A stretch of DNA of 63,389 nt, taken from Mangrovihabitans endophyticus. GTDB taxonomy: Bacteria; Actinomycetota; Actinomycetes; Mycobacteriales; Micromonosporaceae. The DNA is taken from assembly GCF_014646155.1 (NCBI RefSeq), contig NZ_BMMX01000031.1:1-63389 (forward strand). Direction: 5' to 3'. Position numbers and translations under genes: made by a program. The stretch's first letter is position 1; each line of letters starts with the position of its first letter. The notes beneath the pieces were generated by a model, which worked only from the letters and a program-made list of their open reading frames with translations, was not told the DNA's origin and did no database searches. This document shows, piece by piece, positions 24,318 through 33,082 of the stretch.

Positions 24318-24988
24318 GACGGACCGAGCCGGTAGCCGGTGCCGCGAACCGTGGTGACCACCGACGCTCCCAGTTTGCGCCGCAGGTAGTGCACGTAGGT
24401 GTCGACAAGCGCGTCGCCGGTGGTGTCCGGGAACACCCGGGCCACGATCTCGCTGCGCGAGAAGGCCCGCTCGGGATGCTCGGCGAACAGGCGCAGCAGG
24501 TCGCTCTCGCGCCCGGACAGGGTGACCTCCTCGCCGTCCGGGCCACGAACCGCGCGGCTCAGCAGATCGAACACCCGCTCCCCCACCGCGAGCTCGGACG
24601 CCGGGCGGCGGCGCAGGATGACCCGCACCCGGGCCAGCAGCTCGGCCACCTCGAACGGCTTGACCAGGTAGTCCTCGGCGCCCCCGTCCAGACCGGCGAC
24701 CCGGTCGTGCACCGTGCCCAGCGCGGTGAGCACCAGCGCCGGGGTGGTCACGCCCGCGCGGCGCAGACGCTTGAGCAGGTCCAGACCCTCCACCGCGGGC
24801 AGGCCCCGGTCGATGATCAGCACGTCGTAGGTACGGGTGAGGGCGCGATGCAGGCCGGCCTGGCCGTCGGTGGCGTGGTCGGCGGCGTACCCGGCGCCGC
24901 GGAAGAGCCGGACCAGGAGCTGACCGAGTTCCCGGTCGTCCTCGACCACCAGGACGCGAGCGAGGCCGCCCGTCTGCTGCTCCGCCAT
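24314..24988 (-). CDS. OmpR/PhoB-family response regulator
   Basis: A 224-residue regulator with receiver domain residues 11-125 (VEDD acidic pocket, phosphorylation site D60 in LIIDRGLP, K110 in LVKPFE) and a winged-helix DNA-binding domain from about 135 (GEEVTLSGRESDLLRLF, then YVHYLRRKLG and VRGTGYRLG). Partner of the histidine kinase encoded just downstream. Targets are unknown; the divergent DUF2231 gene, with inverted repeats between them, is an obvious candidate. Confidence 0.92.
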   Translation of the reverse strand: MAEQQTGGLARVLVVEDDRELGQLLVRLFRGAGYAADHATDGQAGLHRALTRTYDVLIIDRGLPAVEGLDLLKRLRRAGVTTPALVLTALGTVHDRVAGLDGGAEDYLVKPFEVAELLARVRVILRRRPASELAVGERVFDLLSRAVRGPDGEEVTLSGRESDLLRLFAEHPERAFSRSEIVARVFPDTTGDALVDTYVHYLRRKLGASVVTTVRGTGYRLGPS

Positions 24989-25067
24989 GCCACCACGCTC
25001 CCCTGCCTCCCCGGCGCCGACCGGCGCTCGGCGTTCCTCGGCGTTTCAGACTCGCAGCCGAAGATGG

Positions 25068-25160
25068 GAGTCCTCCAAGAATCACTGCCCTAGTGTCGGG
25101 AGCGGACGTTCAGGGTTAATGCCGCTAACGGCAATAAACCCCATTTTTCTTGGAGGACTC
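25068..25160 (+). promoter_or_regulatory. Long inverted repeat that could sequester a ribosome binding site
   Basis: GAGTCCTCCAAGAA (25068-25081) and TTCTTGGAGGACTC (25147-25160) are exact complements over 14 bases. The right arm contains the GGAGG that serves the gene at 25165. Between them lies TGCCG CTAA CGGCA (25120-25133), a second inverted repeat. If transcription starts upstream of 25068, the leader would fold with the ribosome binding site paired; if it starts inside, the arms may be an operator pair. Confidence 0.5.
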
Positions 25161-25164
25161 GCCC

Positions 25165-25728
25165 ATGGGCACCGTCAACGGCCTGCCGGCCCACATTCTC
25201 CTGGTTCACGCGATCGTGGTGCTGCTTCCGCTGACCTCCGTCATCCTCGTGCTCACCGCCGTGTGGCCCGCGGCCCGCCGTCGCCTGGCCCTGCCGAACG
25301 CGCTGCTCGCGGTGCTGGTGGTGATCCTGGTGCCGATCACCACCAGCGCCGGCGAATGGCTGGAGCACCGGGTCGACCACACCGCCCTGATGCGTGATCA
25401 CGCCGAGCTGGGCGACACCGCCCTCTGGTTCGCCCTGCCGGTGGCGCTGCTGGCCCTGGCGGTCTGGTGGCGGGACCGGGAGGCCGGACCGGCGCAGTCC
25501 GGCGGCGCGCCCACCGGATCCGGCGGCGGGACGGCGACGATGGTGGCCCGGCGCACCTACCTGGCCCCGGCGTCCACCACCGTCACCCGGGTGATCGCGG
25601 CGCTCGCCGTGGTCTTCGCCGTGGCGGCCGTGGTGGACACCTACCTGATCGGCGATTCCGGTGCGCGGGCGGCCTGGACCGGCAACTTCAGCGACGCGCC
25701 CACCGGAGGTGACGCAGAGCACGACTGA
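25165..25728 (+). CDS. DUF2231-family membrane protein
   Basis: A 187-residue protein with the N-terminal signature NGLPAHILLVHAIVVLLPLT and four hydrophobic segments (about 12-37, 45-63, 88-104, 141-160). His and acidic residues at helix ends (HILLVH, EHRVDHTALMRDHAELGD) are typical of DUF2231 and hint at heme or metal binding, but no activity is established for the family. The ATG at 25165 has GGAGG 9 bases upstream inside the right arm of an inverted repeat. Divergent from the two-component system. Confidence 0.8.
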   Translation: MGTVNGLPAHILLVHAIVVLLPLTSVILVLTAVWPAARRRLALPNALLAVLVVILVPITTSAGEWLEHRVDHTALMRDHAELGDTALWFALPVALLALAVWWRDREAGPAQSGGAPTGSGGGTATMVARRTYLAPASTTVTRVIAALAVVFAVAAVVDTYLIGDSGARAAWTGNFSDAPTGGDAEHD

Positions 25729-25744
25729 GCCCGGGGCATTGCCG

Positions 25745-25771
25745 TCAGCTTCCGACTCGTCCGGCCGATAC
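25745..25771 (+). promoter_or_regulatory. FliA/WhiG-like promoter for the chemoreceptor gene
   Basis: GCCGATAC (25764-25771) matches the sigma-28-type -10 consensus GCCGATAA in 7 of 8 positions. TCAG lies at 25745-25748, 15 bases upstream, where the -35 is expected, although it matches only part of TAAA. An 11-base perfect inverted repeat (25754-25764 with 25803-25813) overlaps the region. Confidence 0.5.
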
Positions 25772-25822
25772 CCCCAGGCGTACCGCACCGCGTCGCGGGG
25801 CACCGGACGAGTCGAGGACCCG

Positions 25823-27457
25823 ATGGCTTCTCTCGCGCATCAGACACCGCAGCCCGCCGACCGCCCCGCCGGGCGCGGACTCGCCGCCAAGGCGTCGGCG
25901 GCGTTCCTGGTCGTCATCGTCGTGGCGTGCGCCGCAATGGCCTTCGTGCTGATCACCGCGCGGTCCACCGAGAGCCGGCTGACCGCGTACCAGGAGCAGG
26001 CCCAGGCCCTGCAGATCCGGCTGGCCCAGGTGGAGAGCGACTTCTACGCCTTCGACGACCAGCTCAACATGTGGGTGCTGGTGGCCGCCACGCAGCCCGG
26101 TCAGACCGCCCTGCTGGAGGAGACCCGCGCCCAGGCCGAGGACGCCGGCACGCACCTGGCCGCGGACCTCGCGGCAAGCGAGCAACTGAGCACCACGGGC
26201 GAGCTGCGCCAGGGCACCGCGGACCTGCGGCGGAGCTTGGCGGCCTTCCAGGGCTACGCCGACCAGGTGGGCCAGGCGATGCGCGAGGGCGACATCGCCC
26301 TGGCCGCCCGGCTGCAGACGGTCGACAACGCGGACGCCTCCAACGAGCTGATGGACGCGCTGAGCGCGGTCACCGAACTCGCCGACCAGCAGGCGCAGCA
26401 GGCGATGGCCGCGGTGCAGACCCAGCAGGAACGGCTCGTGCTGGCCGCGGCCGGCACGGCGGTGCTGATCCCCGCCGTGCTCATCGCGCTGCTGGTGGCC
26501 TTCATCCGCGGCGTGGTCCGCCCGCTGCGCAAGCTGGCCGGCGTGCTGTCCACGGTGGCCGCCGGGGACCTCACCCACACCGCCGACGTGTCCAGCCACG
26601 ACGAGGTCGGCCAGATGGCGCAGGCCCTGAACGCGGCGACCGCCAGCATCCGCACCACGATCACCTCGATCGACGCGTCCGCCGACGCGCTGCGCGGCGC
26701 CTCCGCCGAGATGGCCGACGTCTCCACCACCATGGCCTCGCTGGCCTCCCGGGCCAGCGACGAGGCGGGCACCGGGTCGCAATCCGCGAGCGACGTGTCG
26801 GCCAGCGTGCACACGGTGGCGGCCGGCGCGGAGGAGATGGGCGCGTCCATCCGGGAGATCTCCGCCAGCGCCAACCACGCCGTGCAGGTGGCCCAGGAGG
26901 CGGTGGGCATCGCCCGGCAGACCAGCGAGACCATCGGCCGGCTCAACACGTCGTCGGTGGAGATCGGCGACGTCATCAAGGTGATCACGTCGATCGCGGC
27001 GCAGACCAACCTGCTCGCGCTGAACGCCACCATCGAGGCGGCCCGCGCGGGCGACGCCGGGCGCGGTTTCGCGGTGGTCGCCGGCGAGGTCAAGGATCTG
27101 GCGCAGGAGACGGCACGGGCGACCGAGGACATCAGCCGGCGGGTGGAGACCATCCAGGGCGACACCTCCGGCGCGATCGAGGCGATCGCCAGCATCTCCC
27201 AGGTGATCGAGACGATCAGCGACTACCAGACCACCATCGCCTCCGCGGTGGAGGAGCAGACCGCCACCACCGCGGAGATGAGCCGCAGCGTCAACGACGC
27301 GGCCACCGGCGTGGAAGGCATCGCCTCGACCATCACCGCCGTCGCCTCCACCGCCTCGTCCACCAGCGACGGCGCGACCCAGTCCCAGCGCGCGGCGGCC
27401 GACCTGGCCCGGATGTCGGCCGACCTCAAGCAACTCGTCAGCACCTTCCGGGTCTGA
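25823..27457 (+). CDS. Methyl-accepting chemotaxis protein
   Basis: A 544-residue chemoreceptor. TM1 is at about residues 25-47, the extracytoplasmic helical sensing domain at about 48-210, and TM2 at about 213-235. A HAMP domain follows (RPLRKLAGVLSTVAAGDL, SHDEVGQMAQALN), then the signalling coiled coil with the conserved hairpin tip VITSIAAQTNLLALNATIEAARAG and GFAVVAGEVKDLAQ. No heme or PAS motif is seen. It is alone, without che genes nearby. A FliA-like promoter upstream suggests expression with flagella in motile cells. Confidence 0.92.
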   Translation: MASLAHQTPQPADRPAGRGLAAKASAAFLVVIVVACAAMAFVLITARSTESRLTAYQEQAQALQIRLAQVESDFYAFDDQLNMWVLVAATQPGQTALLEETRAQAEDAGTHLAADLAASEQLSTTGELRQGTADLRRSLAAFQGYADQVGQAMREGDIALAARLQTVDNADASNELMDALSAVTELADQQAQQAMAAVQTQQERLVLAAAGTAVLIPAVLIALLVAFIRGVVRPLRKLAGVLSTVAAGDLTHTADVSSHDEVGQMAQALNAATASIRTTITSIDASADALRGASAEMADVSTTMASLASRASDEAGTGSQSASDVSASVHTVAAGAEEMGASIREISASANHAVQVAQEAVGIARQTSETIGRLNTSSVEIGDVIKVITSIAAQTNLLALNATIEAARAGDAGRGFAVVAGEVKDLAQETARATEDISRRVETIQGDTSGAIEAIASISQVIETISDYQTTIASAVEEQTATTAEMSRSVNDAATGVEGIASTITAVASTASSTSDGATQSQRAAADLARMSADLKQLVSTFRV

Positions 27458-27476
27458 CACCGTCGCGACGGCACGC

Positions 27477-27482
27477 CAGACT
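27477..27482 (+). promoter_or_regulatory. -10 element of a leaderless promoter
   Basis: CAGACT ends 7 bases before the ATG at 27490. The preceding CCGTCGCGACGG (27460-27471) is a short perfect palindrome. Confidence 0.4.
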
Positions 27483-27489
27483 GGGCGAC

Positions 27490-28113
27490 ATGGATTTCCG
27501 ACGTACGTACCGCGCCGCCGCGGTCGCCTATGCCGACCTGGTCTCCCGCATCCCTGCCGACCGGCTGGACTCCCCCGGCCTGGGCGACTGGAGCCTGCGC
27601 GATCTGATCGGCCACACCGCCAGCTCCGGACTGCGCGAGGTGCCCTCGGCCATCGCCACCTCAGCCGCCGAACTGCAGGTGCCGTCGGCCGAGGCGTACT
27701 GGGCGTTCGCCCGGTCCGCACCCCGGGACATGGTGGAGGCGGCGATGGCCGCCTCCACCCGCGACGCCCGGGAGACCGGCAAGTCCTTCGGCGACCAGCC
27801 CGGCACCGCGGTGCAGGATCTCGCCGGCCGGGCCACCGCCGCGCTCGCCGAGGCGGGCGACGACGACGTGGTCGCCTCGGCCATCGGCGGCATGCGCCTG
27901 CGCGACTGGATCACCACCCGCACGTTCGAGCTGGCGGTGCACGGGCTGGACACGGCGCGGGCGGCCGACCTGCCGTTCGAGGTGTCGGCGGAGGTGCTCG
28001 CGGACGCGGCGGCGATGGCCGCGCGGGTCGCCGCCACGGTCGGTGACGGCGCCCCGGTGCTGCGCGCGCTGACCGGCCGGGGCGCCCTGCCGGAGGGCTT
28101 CTCCATCATCTGA
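27490..28113 (+). CDS. MDMPI-family maleylpyruvate isomerase-like protein
   Basis: A 207-residue protein with the four-helix DinB/MDMPI pattern: FRRTYRAAAVAYADLVSRIP, LGDWSLRDLIGHTASSGLREV with the first His, and TRTFELAVHGLDTARA with another. These histidines usually bind zinc and the proteins use mycothiol. Second member of the superfamily in the window; the two are not close copies. Substrate unknown. Confidence 0.8.
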   Translation: MDFRRTYRAAAVAYADLVSRIPADRLDSPGLGDWSLRDLIGHTASSGLREVPSAIATSAAELQVPSAEAYWAFARSAPRDMVEAAMAASTRDARETGKSFGDQPGTAVQDLAGRATAALAEAGDDDVVASAIGGMRLRDWITTRTFELAVHGLDTARAADLPFEVSAEVLADAAAMAARVAATVGDGAPVLRALTGRGALPEGFSII

Positions 28114-28118
28114 ATCTC

Positions 28119-28148
28119 GACAAAGTCCACCGGACAGGTAGACAAAGT
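28119..28148 (+). promoter_or_regulatory. Direct repeat GACAAAGT upstream of the exporter gene
   Basis: Two copies of GACAAAGT at 28119-28126 and 28141-28148, 22 bases apart (two helical turns), 27-56 bases before the TauE-type gene. The spacing suits a dimeric regulator. Confidence 0.35.
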
Positions 28149-28174
28149 GGGTGTTGGTCGCCGAGACTCGGGCC

Positions 28175-29143
28175 ATGGACTTCACCCTTGCGCTCGCCGG
28201 ACTCGGTGTCGGCATCGTCGTCGGCCTGACCGGTATGGGCGGCGGTGCCCTGATGACGCCCATCCTGGTGCTGGTCTTCGGCGTCCCACCGGTGGCCGCG
28301 GTCTCCAGCGACCTCGCGGCGAGTGCCGTCATGAAGCCCTTCGGCGGTTGGGTGCACGCCCGCCGCGGCACCGTGAACTGGCGCCTGGTCGGCTGGCTGT
28401 GCGTCGGCAGCGTGCCCTCGGCCTTCCTGGGGGTACTGCTGCTGCGCCTGCTCGGCGACGACGACGCGGTGCAGCACGCGATAAAGGTGTCGCTCGGCGT
28501 CGCGCTGCTGCTGGCCGCCGCCGGGTTGCTGCTCAAGGCGTGGATGGGCCGCAAGCGCCCGGGCGGCGGTCCGGCCGCGCCGATCGCCGTACGCCCGGTG
28601 CCCACCGTGCTGCTGGGCGTGCTCGGCGGCCTCATCGTCGGGCTGACCTCGGTCGGGTCCGGCTCGCTGATCATCGTGCTGCTGCTGGTGCTCTACCCGA
28701 GGCTGCGCGCCAACGACCTGGTCGGCACCGACCTGATCCAGGCGATCCCCCTGGTCGCCGCCGCGGCGCTGGGACACGTGTTCTTCGGCGACCTGCAACT
28801 GGACATCGCCGGCGCGGTGCTGATCGGATCCATCCCCGGCGTGCTGATCGGCGCGCGGATCTCCTCGCGGGCACCCGGCGGCGTGGTCCGCTCGGCGCTG
28901 GTCATCGTGCTGCTGGCCAGCGCGCTGAAGCTGCTGGACGTGCCGACGCTCGCGGTCGGGGCGGTGGCCGGCACGGCGTTGCTGATCGCGGTGCTGGTGC
29001 CGCTGGTGCGGCGGATGCGCGGCGGCGGGCGGACATCACCCGCCGCACCGGCCGAGGTCCCGACCACGGCGCCGGGCGACGCGCCGGCCCCTCAGCAGGC
29101 GGGTCACACGGACCACGACGAGCCGGCCCGCGCGGCACGCTAG
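28175..29143 (+). CDS. TauE/SafE-family anion exporter
   Basis: A 322-residue membrane protein with two homologous halves, each beginning with a Gly-rich helix (GIVVGLTGMGGGALMTPILV and GLIVGLTSVGSGSLIIVLLL) characteristic of TauE/SafE proteins, and about eight helices in total. Members export sulfite, sulfoacetate or other sulfur anions, or import them. The C-terminal tail is Pro/Ala/His-rich and probably disordered. ATG at 28175 begins directly at the first helix. The substrate is not determined by the sequence. Confidence 0.85.
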   Translation: MDFTLALAGLGVGIVVGLTGMGGGALMTPILVLVFGVPPVAAVSSDLAASAVMKPFGGWVHARRGTVNWRLVGWLCVGSVPSAFLGVLLLRLLGDDDAVQHAIKVSLGVALLLAAAGLLLKAWMGRKRPGGGPAAPIAVRPVPTVLLGVLGGLIVGLTSVGSGSLIIVLLLVLYPRLRANDLVGTDLIQAIPLVAAAALGHVFFGDLQLDIAGAVLIGSIPGVLIGARISSRAPGGVVRSALVIVLLASALKLLDVPTLAVGAVAGTALLIAVLVPLVRRMRGGGRTSPAAPAEVPTTAPGDAPAPQQAGHTDHDEPARAAR

Positions 29144-29202
29144 CGGCCGGCGGGCTCCGCGCCGCCCGCACCGGCGGTTCACACGGCGCTACCGCAGACG
29201 GG

Positions 29203-30639
29203 TCAGCGGGGCACCACCTTCTCGATCGCCCACTGCCGCCAGGTGTCCAGCCGGTGCTGCACCAGCGCCAGTTGCTCGGCCACCGGGCCGGGCCCGGTCG
29301 AGCCCGGCGTGGTGCGGCTGGCCAGCGCGGAGCTCACCGTCAAGACTTCGCGCACCGACGGGTCCAGATGCTCGCTGATCACCTTGAGGTCCTCGTCGCT
29401 GACGTCCTCCAGCTCGCACTCGCGCGCCGAGCACAGCGCCACCAACTGTCCGGTGATCTCATGCGCGTCCCGGAACGGCACGCCCTTGCGCACCAGCCAG
29501 TCGGCGACCTCGGTGGCCAGCGAGAAGCCGACCGGCGCGGCGGCGGCGAGCCGGTCCACGCGTACCGTCATGGTGGCGATCATCCCGGCCAGCGCGGGCA
29601 GCAGCAGCCGCAGGGTCTCGACCGCGTCGAAGACCGGCTCCTTGTCCTCCTGCATGTCCCGGTCGTAGGTCAGCGGCAGGCCCTTGAGCATGGTCAGCAC
29701 GGCGACCAGGCCGCCGGTCAGCCGGCCGCTCTTGCCGCGGGCCAGTTCGGCGATGTCGGCGTTCTTCTTCTGCGGCATGATCGAGCTGCCGGTGGCGAAC
29801 GCGTCGTCCAGCTCCACCCAGCCGAACTCGGTGGAGGTCCAGAGCACCACCTCCTCGCCCAGCCGGGACAGGTGCACGCCGATCAGCGCGGTGACGAACA
29901 GGAACTCGGCCACGAAGTCACGGTCGGCCACCGCGTCCATGGAGTTCGGCGCCGGCGCCTGGAACCCGAGTTCCTTGGCCACCGCGGCCGGGTCCAGCGG
30001 CAGCGACGAACCGGCCAGCGCGCCGGAGCCGAGCGGTGAGATCGCGGCCCGGCCGTCCCAGTCGCGCAGCCGCTCCAGGTCGCGCAGCAGCGGCTGCACG
30101 TGGGCGAGCAGCCAATGCCCGAAGCTGACCGGCTGGGCGTGCTGCACGTGCGTCAGGCCCGGCGCCGGGGTGTCCACGTTGCGCTCCGCCTGCTCGGTGA
30201 GCGCGTCGGCCAGCTCGATCAGCGCCACCGCCACCCCACGGGCGTGATCACGCAGGTAGAGCCGCAGGTCGGTGGCGACCTGATCGTTGCGGGAACGCCC
30301 GGCGCGCAGCTTGCCGCCGAGCGTGCCGAGGCGTTCCAGCAGGCCGCGCTCCAGGGCGGTGTGCACGTCCTCGTCCTCGACGGTGGGCCGGAACTCGCCG
30401 GTGGCGCAGGCGCTGTCCAGGTCGTCCAGGGCGGCCAGGATCTGCCCGAGCTCCTCCGGGTCGAGCAGGCCGGCACCGGCGAGCACCCGCGCGTGCGCCC
30501 GCGAACCGATCAGGTCGTACGGGGCGAGCCGCCAGTCGAACTGCACGCTGACGCTGAGCCGGGCCAGCGCCTCCGCCGGGCCGCCGGCGAAACGCCCGCC
30601 CCAGAGCCTGGTCGCTCCCTCGCTGTCCGACACGTTCAT
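29203..30639 (-). CDS. argH: Argininosuccinate lyase
   Basis: A 478-residue enzyme that splits argininosuccinate into arginine and fumarate, the last step of arginine synthesis. The superfamily signature GSSIMPQKKN is present at about residues 284-293, with TLGGKLRAGRSRNDQ and LTHVQHAQPVSFGHWLLAH nearer the N-terminus. The ATG at 30639 has GAAGGGAC just upstream. It is separated from argG by dapE on the opposite strand, so it cannot be a simple continuation of the argG transcript and needs its own promoter or long read-through. Confidence 0.95.
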   Translation of the reverse strand: MNVSDSEGATRLWGGRFAGGPAEALARLSVSVQFDWRLAPYDLIGSRAHARVLAGAGLLDPEELGQILAALDDLDSACATGEFRPTVEDEDVHTALERGLLERLGTLGGKLRAGRSRNDQVATDLRLYLRDHARGVAVALIELADALTEQAERNVDTPAPGLTHVQHAQPVSFGHWLLAHVQPLLRDLERLRDWDGRAAISPLGSGALAGSSLPLDPAAVAKELGFQAPAPNSMDAVADRDFVAEFLFVTALIGVHLSRLGEEVVLWTSTEFGWVELDDAFATGSSIMPQKKNADIAELARGKSGRLTGGLVAVLTMLKGLPLTYDRDMQEDKEPVFDAVETLRLLLPALAGMIATMTVRVDRLAAAAPVGFSLATEVADWLVRKGVPFRDAHEITGQLVALCSARECELEDVSDEDLKVISEHLDPSVREVLTVSSALASRTTPGSTGPGPVAEQLALVQHRLDTWRQWAIEKVVPR

Positions 30640-30660
30640 GTCCCTTCGTCTGCGATGTCT

Positions 30661-30690
30661 CGCGGCCCCGACCCTACCGGCGGGGCCGCG
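30661..30690. terminator. 10-base hairpin between divergent argH and dapE
   Basis: CGCGGCCCCG/CGGGGCCGCG (30661-30670, 30681-30690) with a 10-base loop. Its position between two start codons is unusual for a terminator. It could stop read-through from argG across dapE, act in the argH leader, or serve as a protein-binding site. Confidence 0.4.
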
Positions 30691-30693
30691 CAC

Positions 30694-30699
30694 TAAAGT
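30694..30699 (+). promoter_or_regulatory. -10 element of leaderless dapE promoter
   Basis: TAAAGT ends exactly 7 bases before the dapE ATG at 30707, the geometry of leaderless actinobacterial genes. Confidence 0.5.
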
Positions 30700-30706
30700 C
30701 GCGGGA

Positions 30707-31786
30707 ATGACCAGCACTCCCGCATTCGATCTGTCCGGCGACGTCGTCGCGCTCACCCGTGCCCTGTGTGACATCCCCTCGGTCAGCGGCCAGGAGAAGG
30801 AGATCGCCGACGCGGTGGAGATCGCGTTGCGCGCCTGTCCGCACCTGGAGGTGCTGCGCGACGGCGACGCGGTGGTGGCCCGCACGGCGCTGGGCCGGCC
30901 GTCCCGGGTGGTGCTGGCCGGGCACCTGGACACCGTGCCGGTGGCCGGGAACCTGCCGACCACCACGACCGGCGAGGGAGACGCCGAGATGATCCACGGC
31001 CGCGGCACGGTGGACATGAAGGCGGGCGTGGCCGTCTTCCTCCATCTCGCCGCCACGCTGAGCGAGCCGCGGCACGACGTGACGTACGTCTTCTACGACC
31101 ACGAGGAGGTCGCCTCCCGCCTCAACGGCCTGGGCCGGCTGGTGCGCACCCACCCGGACTGGCTGGCCGGCGACTTCGCGGTGCTCGGCGAGCCGTCCAA
31201 CGCCGCGGTCGAGGGCGGGTGCCAGGGCACCATGCGCGTGCGGATCACCGTGCCCGGCATGGCCGCCCACCCGGCCCGCTCGTGGATGGGCAGCAACGCG
31301 ATCCACTCGGCCGGGGCGGTGCTCGACGTGCTCCGGGCGTACCAGCCGCGCCGCCCGGTGGTGGACGGCCTGCACTACCGGGAGGGCCTGAACGCGGTGA
31401 AGATCGAAGGCGGCATCGCCGGGAACGTGATCCCCGACGAGTGCGCCGTCTTCGTCAACTACCGTTTCGCCCCGGACCGCAGCGTCGAGGAGGCCGAGGC
31501 GCACCTGCGGGAGCTGTTCGGCAGCCACCAGGTGGAGGTGACCGACGCCGCCCCGGGCGCCCGCCCCGGCCTGGACCATCCGGCGGCGCGGGCGTTCGTC
31601 GAGGCGGTCGGCGGCACCCCCACCGCGAAACTGGGCTGGACCGACGTGTCGCGGTTCGCCGCGTTGGGCGTCCCGGCGGTGAACTACGGGCCGGGCGATC
31701 CGCTGCTCGCCCACAAGGGCGACGAGCAGTGCCCGGCCCCGGCGATCCGCGACGCCCTGCGCGGCCTGCAGGCGTGGCTCGCCTGA
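30707..31786 (+). CDS. dapE: Succinyl-diaminopimelate desuccinylase
   Basis: A 359-residue M20 metallohydrolase that removes succinate from N-succinyl-LL-diaminopimelate in lysine and peptidoglycan synthesis. Metal ligands are visible in LAGHLDTVP, GRGTVDMKAGVA, YDHEEV and LGEPSN, and the dimerisation domain follows. It matches the actinobacterial DapE type (IPSVSGQEKEIADAVE at the N-terminus). It is inserted between argG and argH on the other strand, with only 7 bases to the argG stop. Confidence 0.92.
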   Translation: MTSTPAFDLSGDVVALTRALCDIPSVSGQEKEIADAVEIALRACPHLEVLRDGDAVVARTALGRPSRVVLAGHLDTVPVAGNLPTTTTGEGDAEMIHGRGTVDMKAGVAVFLHLAATLSEPRHDVTYVFYDHEEVASRLNGLGRLVRTHPDWLAGDFAVLGEPSNAAVEGGCQGTMRVRITVPGMAAHPARSWMGSNAIHSAGAVLDVLRAYQPRRPVVDGLHYREGLNAVKIEGGIAGNVIPDECAVFVNYRFAPDRSVEEAEAHLRELFGSHQVEVTDAAPGARPGLDHPAARAFVEAVGGTPTAKLGWTDVSRFAALGVPAVNYGPGDPLLAHKGDEQCPAPAIRDALRGLQAWLA

Positions 31787-31793
31787 GGCGGGC

Positions 31794-33047
31794 TCAGTCG
31801 CCCGGCTTGGCACCGTGGCCCGCGATCTGGGCGATGGCGCCGGGCATCGCGTACATGTGCGCGAACGCGCGGGCCTGCTCGCCGGTCCACAGCGACGACC
31901 CGTACCCGTAGACGACGCCCTGCCGGGCGGCCGCGTCCAGCAGGCTGAACGGGCTGCGGCTGCCCAGCGGCACCACGGTGCCCTTGTGCAGCCGCACCCG
32001 GACGGTGCCGGTGACGCGGCGCTGGCTGCTGTCCAGGAAGGCGCGGAAGTCGTCCAGGATCGGGTCGTAGTAGACCGCCTCGTGCAGCAGATCCCCGTAC
32101 GTGGTGCCGAGCGACGCCTTGGTGGCCTGCTGCCGGTTGCTGAGCACGAGCCGTTCCAGTTCGCGGTGCGCGGCGATGAGGATGAGCATGCCGGGCGCCT
32201 CGAAGCCGACCCGCGCGAGGTTGCCGACCATGGTGGAGCCCATGTGGATGCCGCGCCCCACGCCGTGCGTGCCGCCCAGTTCGTTGAGCGCCTTGAGGAT
32301 CGCGTAGTTCGGCGTACCGGGGCCGGTGCCGTCGATCGGCGCGCCGTCAGGCGTGGTGCACGAGACCACGTCGCCGCCGTCGAAGCCGAGGAGCAGTTCC
32401 ACCGCCTCGTCCGGCGCGTCGGCGATCGACCGGGTGTACGTCCAGGCGCTCTCCGGCAGGTACTCCCAGGACCCGTACGTCTCGCCACCGCCGATGGTGG
32501 TGCCGATCAGGCCCTCGTTGATGGAGTACGTGGTGGTCTTGGCGCTCACCTCGAACCCGCGCTCGCGCAGGTACTCGCTCTCCGCCTCCCGGGTGAGGCG
32601 TTCGTCGCGGATCGGCGTGATGATCTCCATGGTGGGTGCCAGGGCGCGGATCACCGCGTCGTAGCGCACGTGGTCGGCGCCCGCGCCGGTGGAGCCGTGC
32701 CCGACCGCGTCGGCGCCGTGCTCCAGCGCGGTCTGCACCACCTTCTCCGCCTGCACCAGCCGTTCCGCGCCGACGCACGACGGGTAGCCGCCGTTACGCA
32801 GGTAGTTCGCCTTGATGGCGTAGCTGATGACCCGCTCGTACAACTCGGCGCGGGCGTCGACGACGACGTGGCCGGCCGAGCCGAGTTCGAGCGCGCGGGC
32901 CTGCACCGCCTCGCCTTCGCCGCTGTGCAGGCCGCCGGTGTCCACATTGGCGGTGAGCACCTCCCAGCCCTGCTCGCGCAGCGAAACGAGGGCGTAGGAG
33001 GTGTCCAGCCCGCCGGAGAAGGCGAGGACGATCTTGCGCTTGGTCAT
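31794..33047 (-). CDS. argG: Argininosuccinate synthase
   Basis: A 417-residue ATP-dependent ligase joining citrulline and aspartate. The N-terminal P-loop-like AFSGGLDTSYAL (residues 9-20) binds ATP. The C-terminal arm ending AGHGAKPGD is family-like. The ATG is 35 bases after the uncharacterised gene at 33083. Convergent with dapE. Confidence 0.95.
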   Translation of the reverse strand: MTKRKIVLAFSGGLDTSYALVSLREQGWEVLTANVDTGGLHSGEGEAVQARALELGSAGHVVVDARAELYERVISYAIKANYLRNGGYPSCVGAERLVQAEKVVQTALEHGADAVGHGSTGAGADHVRYDAVIRALAPTMEIITPIRDERLTREAESEYLRERGFEVSAKTTTYSINEGLIGTTIGGGETYGSWEYLPESAWTYTRSIADAPDEAVELLLGFDGGDVVSCTTPDGAPIDGTGPGTPNYAILKALNELGGTHGVGRGIHMGSTMVGNLARVGFEAPGMLILIAAHRELERLVLSNRQQATKASLGTTYGDLLHEAVYYDPILDDFRAFLDSSQRRVTGTVRVRLHKGTVVPLGSRSPFSLLDAAARQGVVYGYGSSLWTGEQARAFAHMYAMPGAIAQIAGHGAKPGD

Positions 33048-33082
33048 GGTGGGGTTCCCTGATCGAGTGGTCGCGGACGGGG

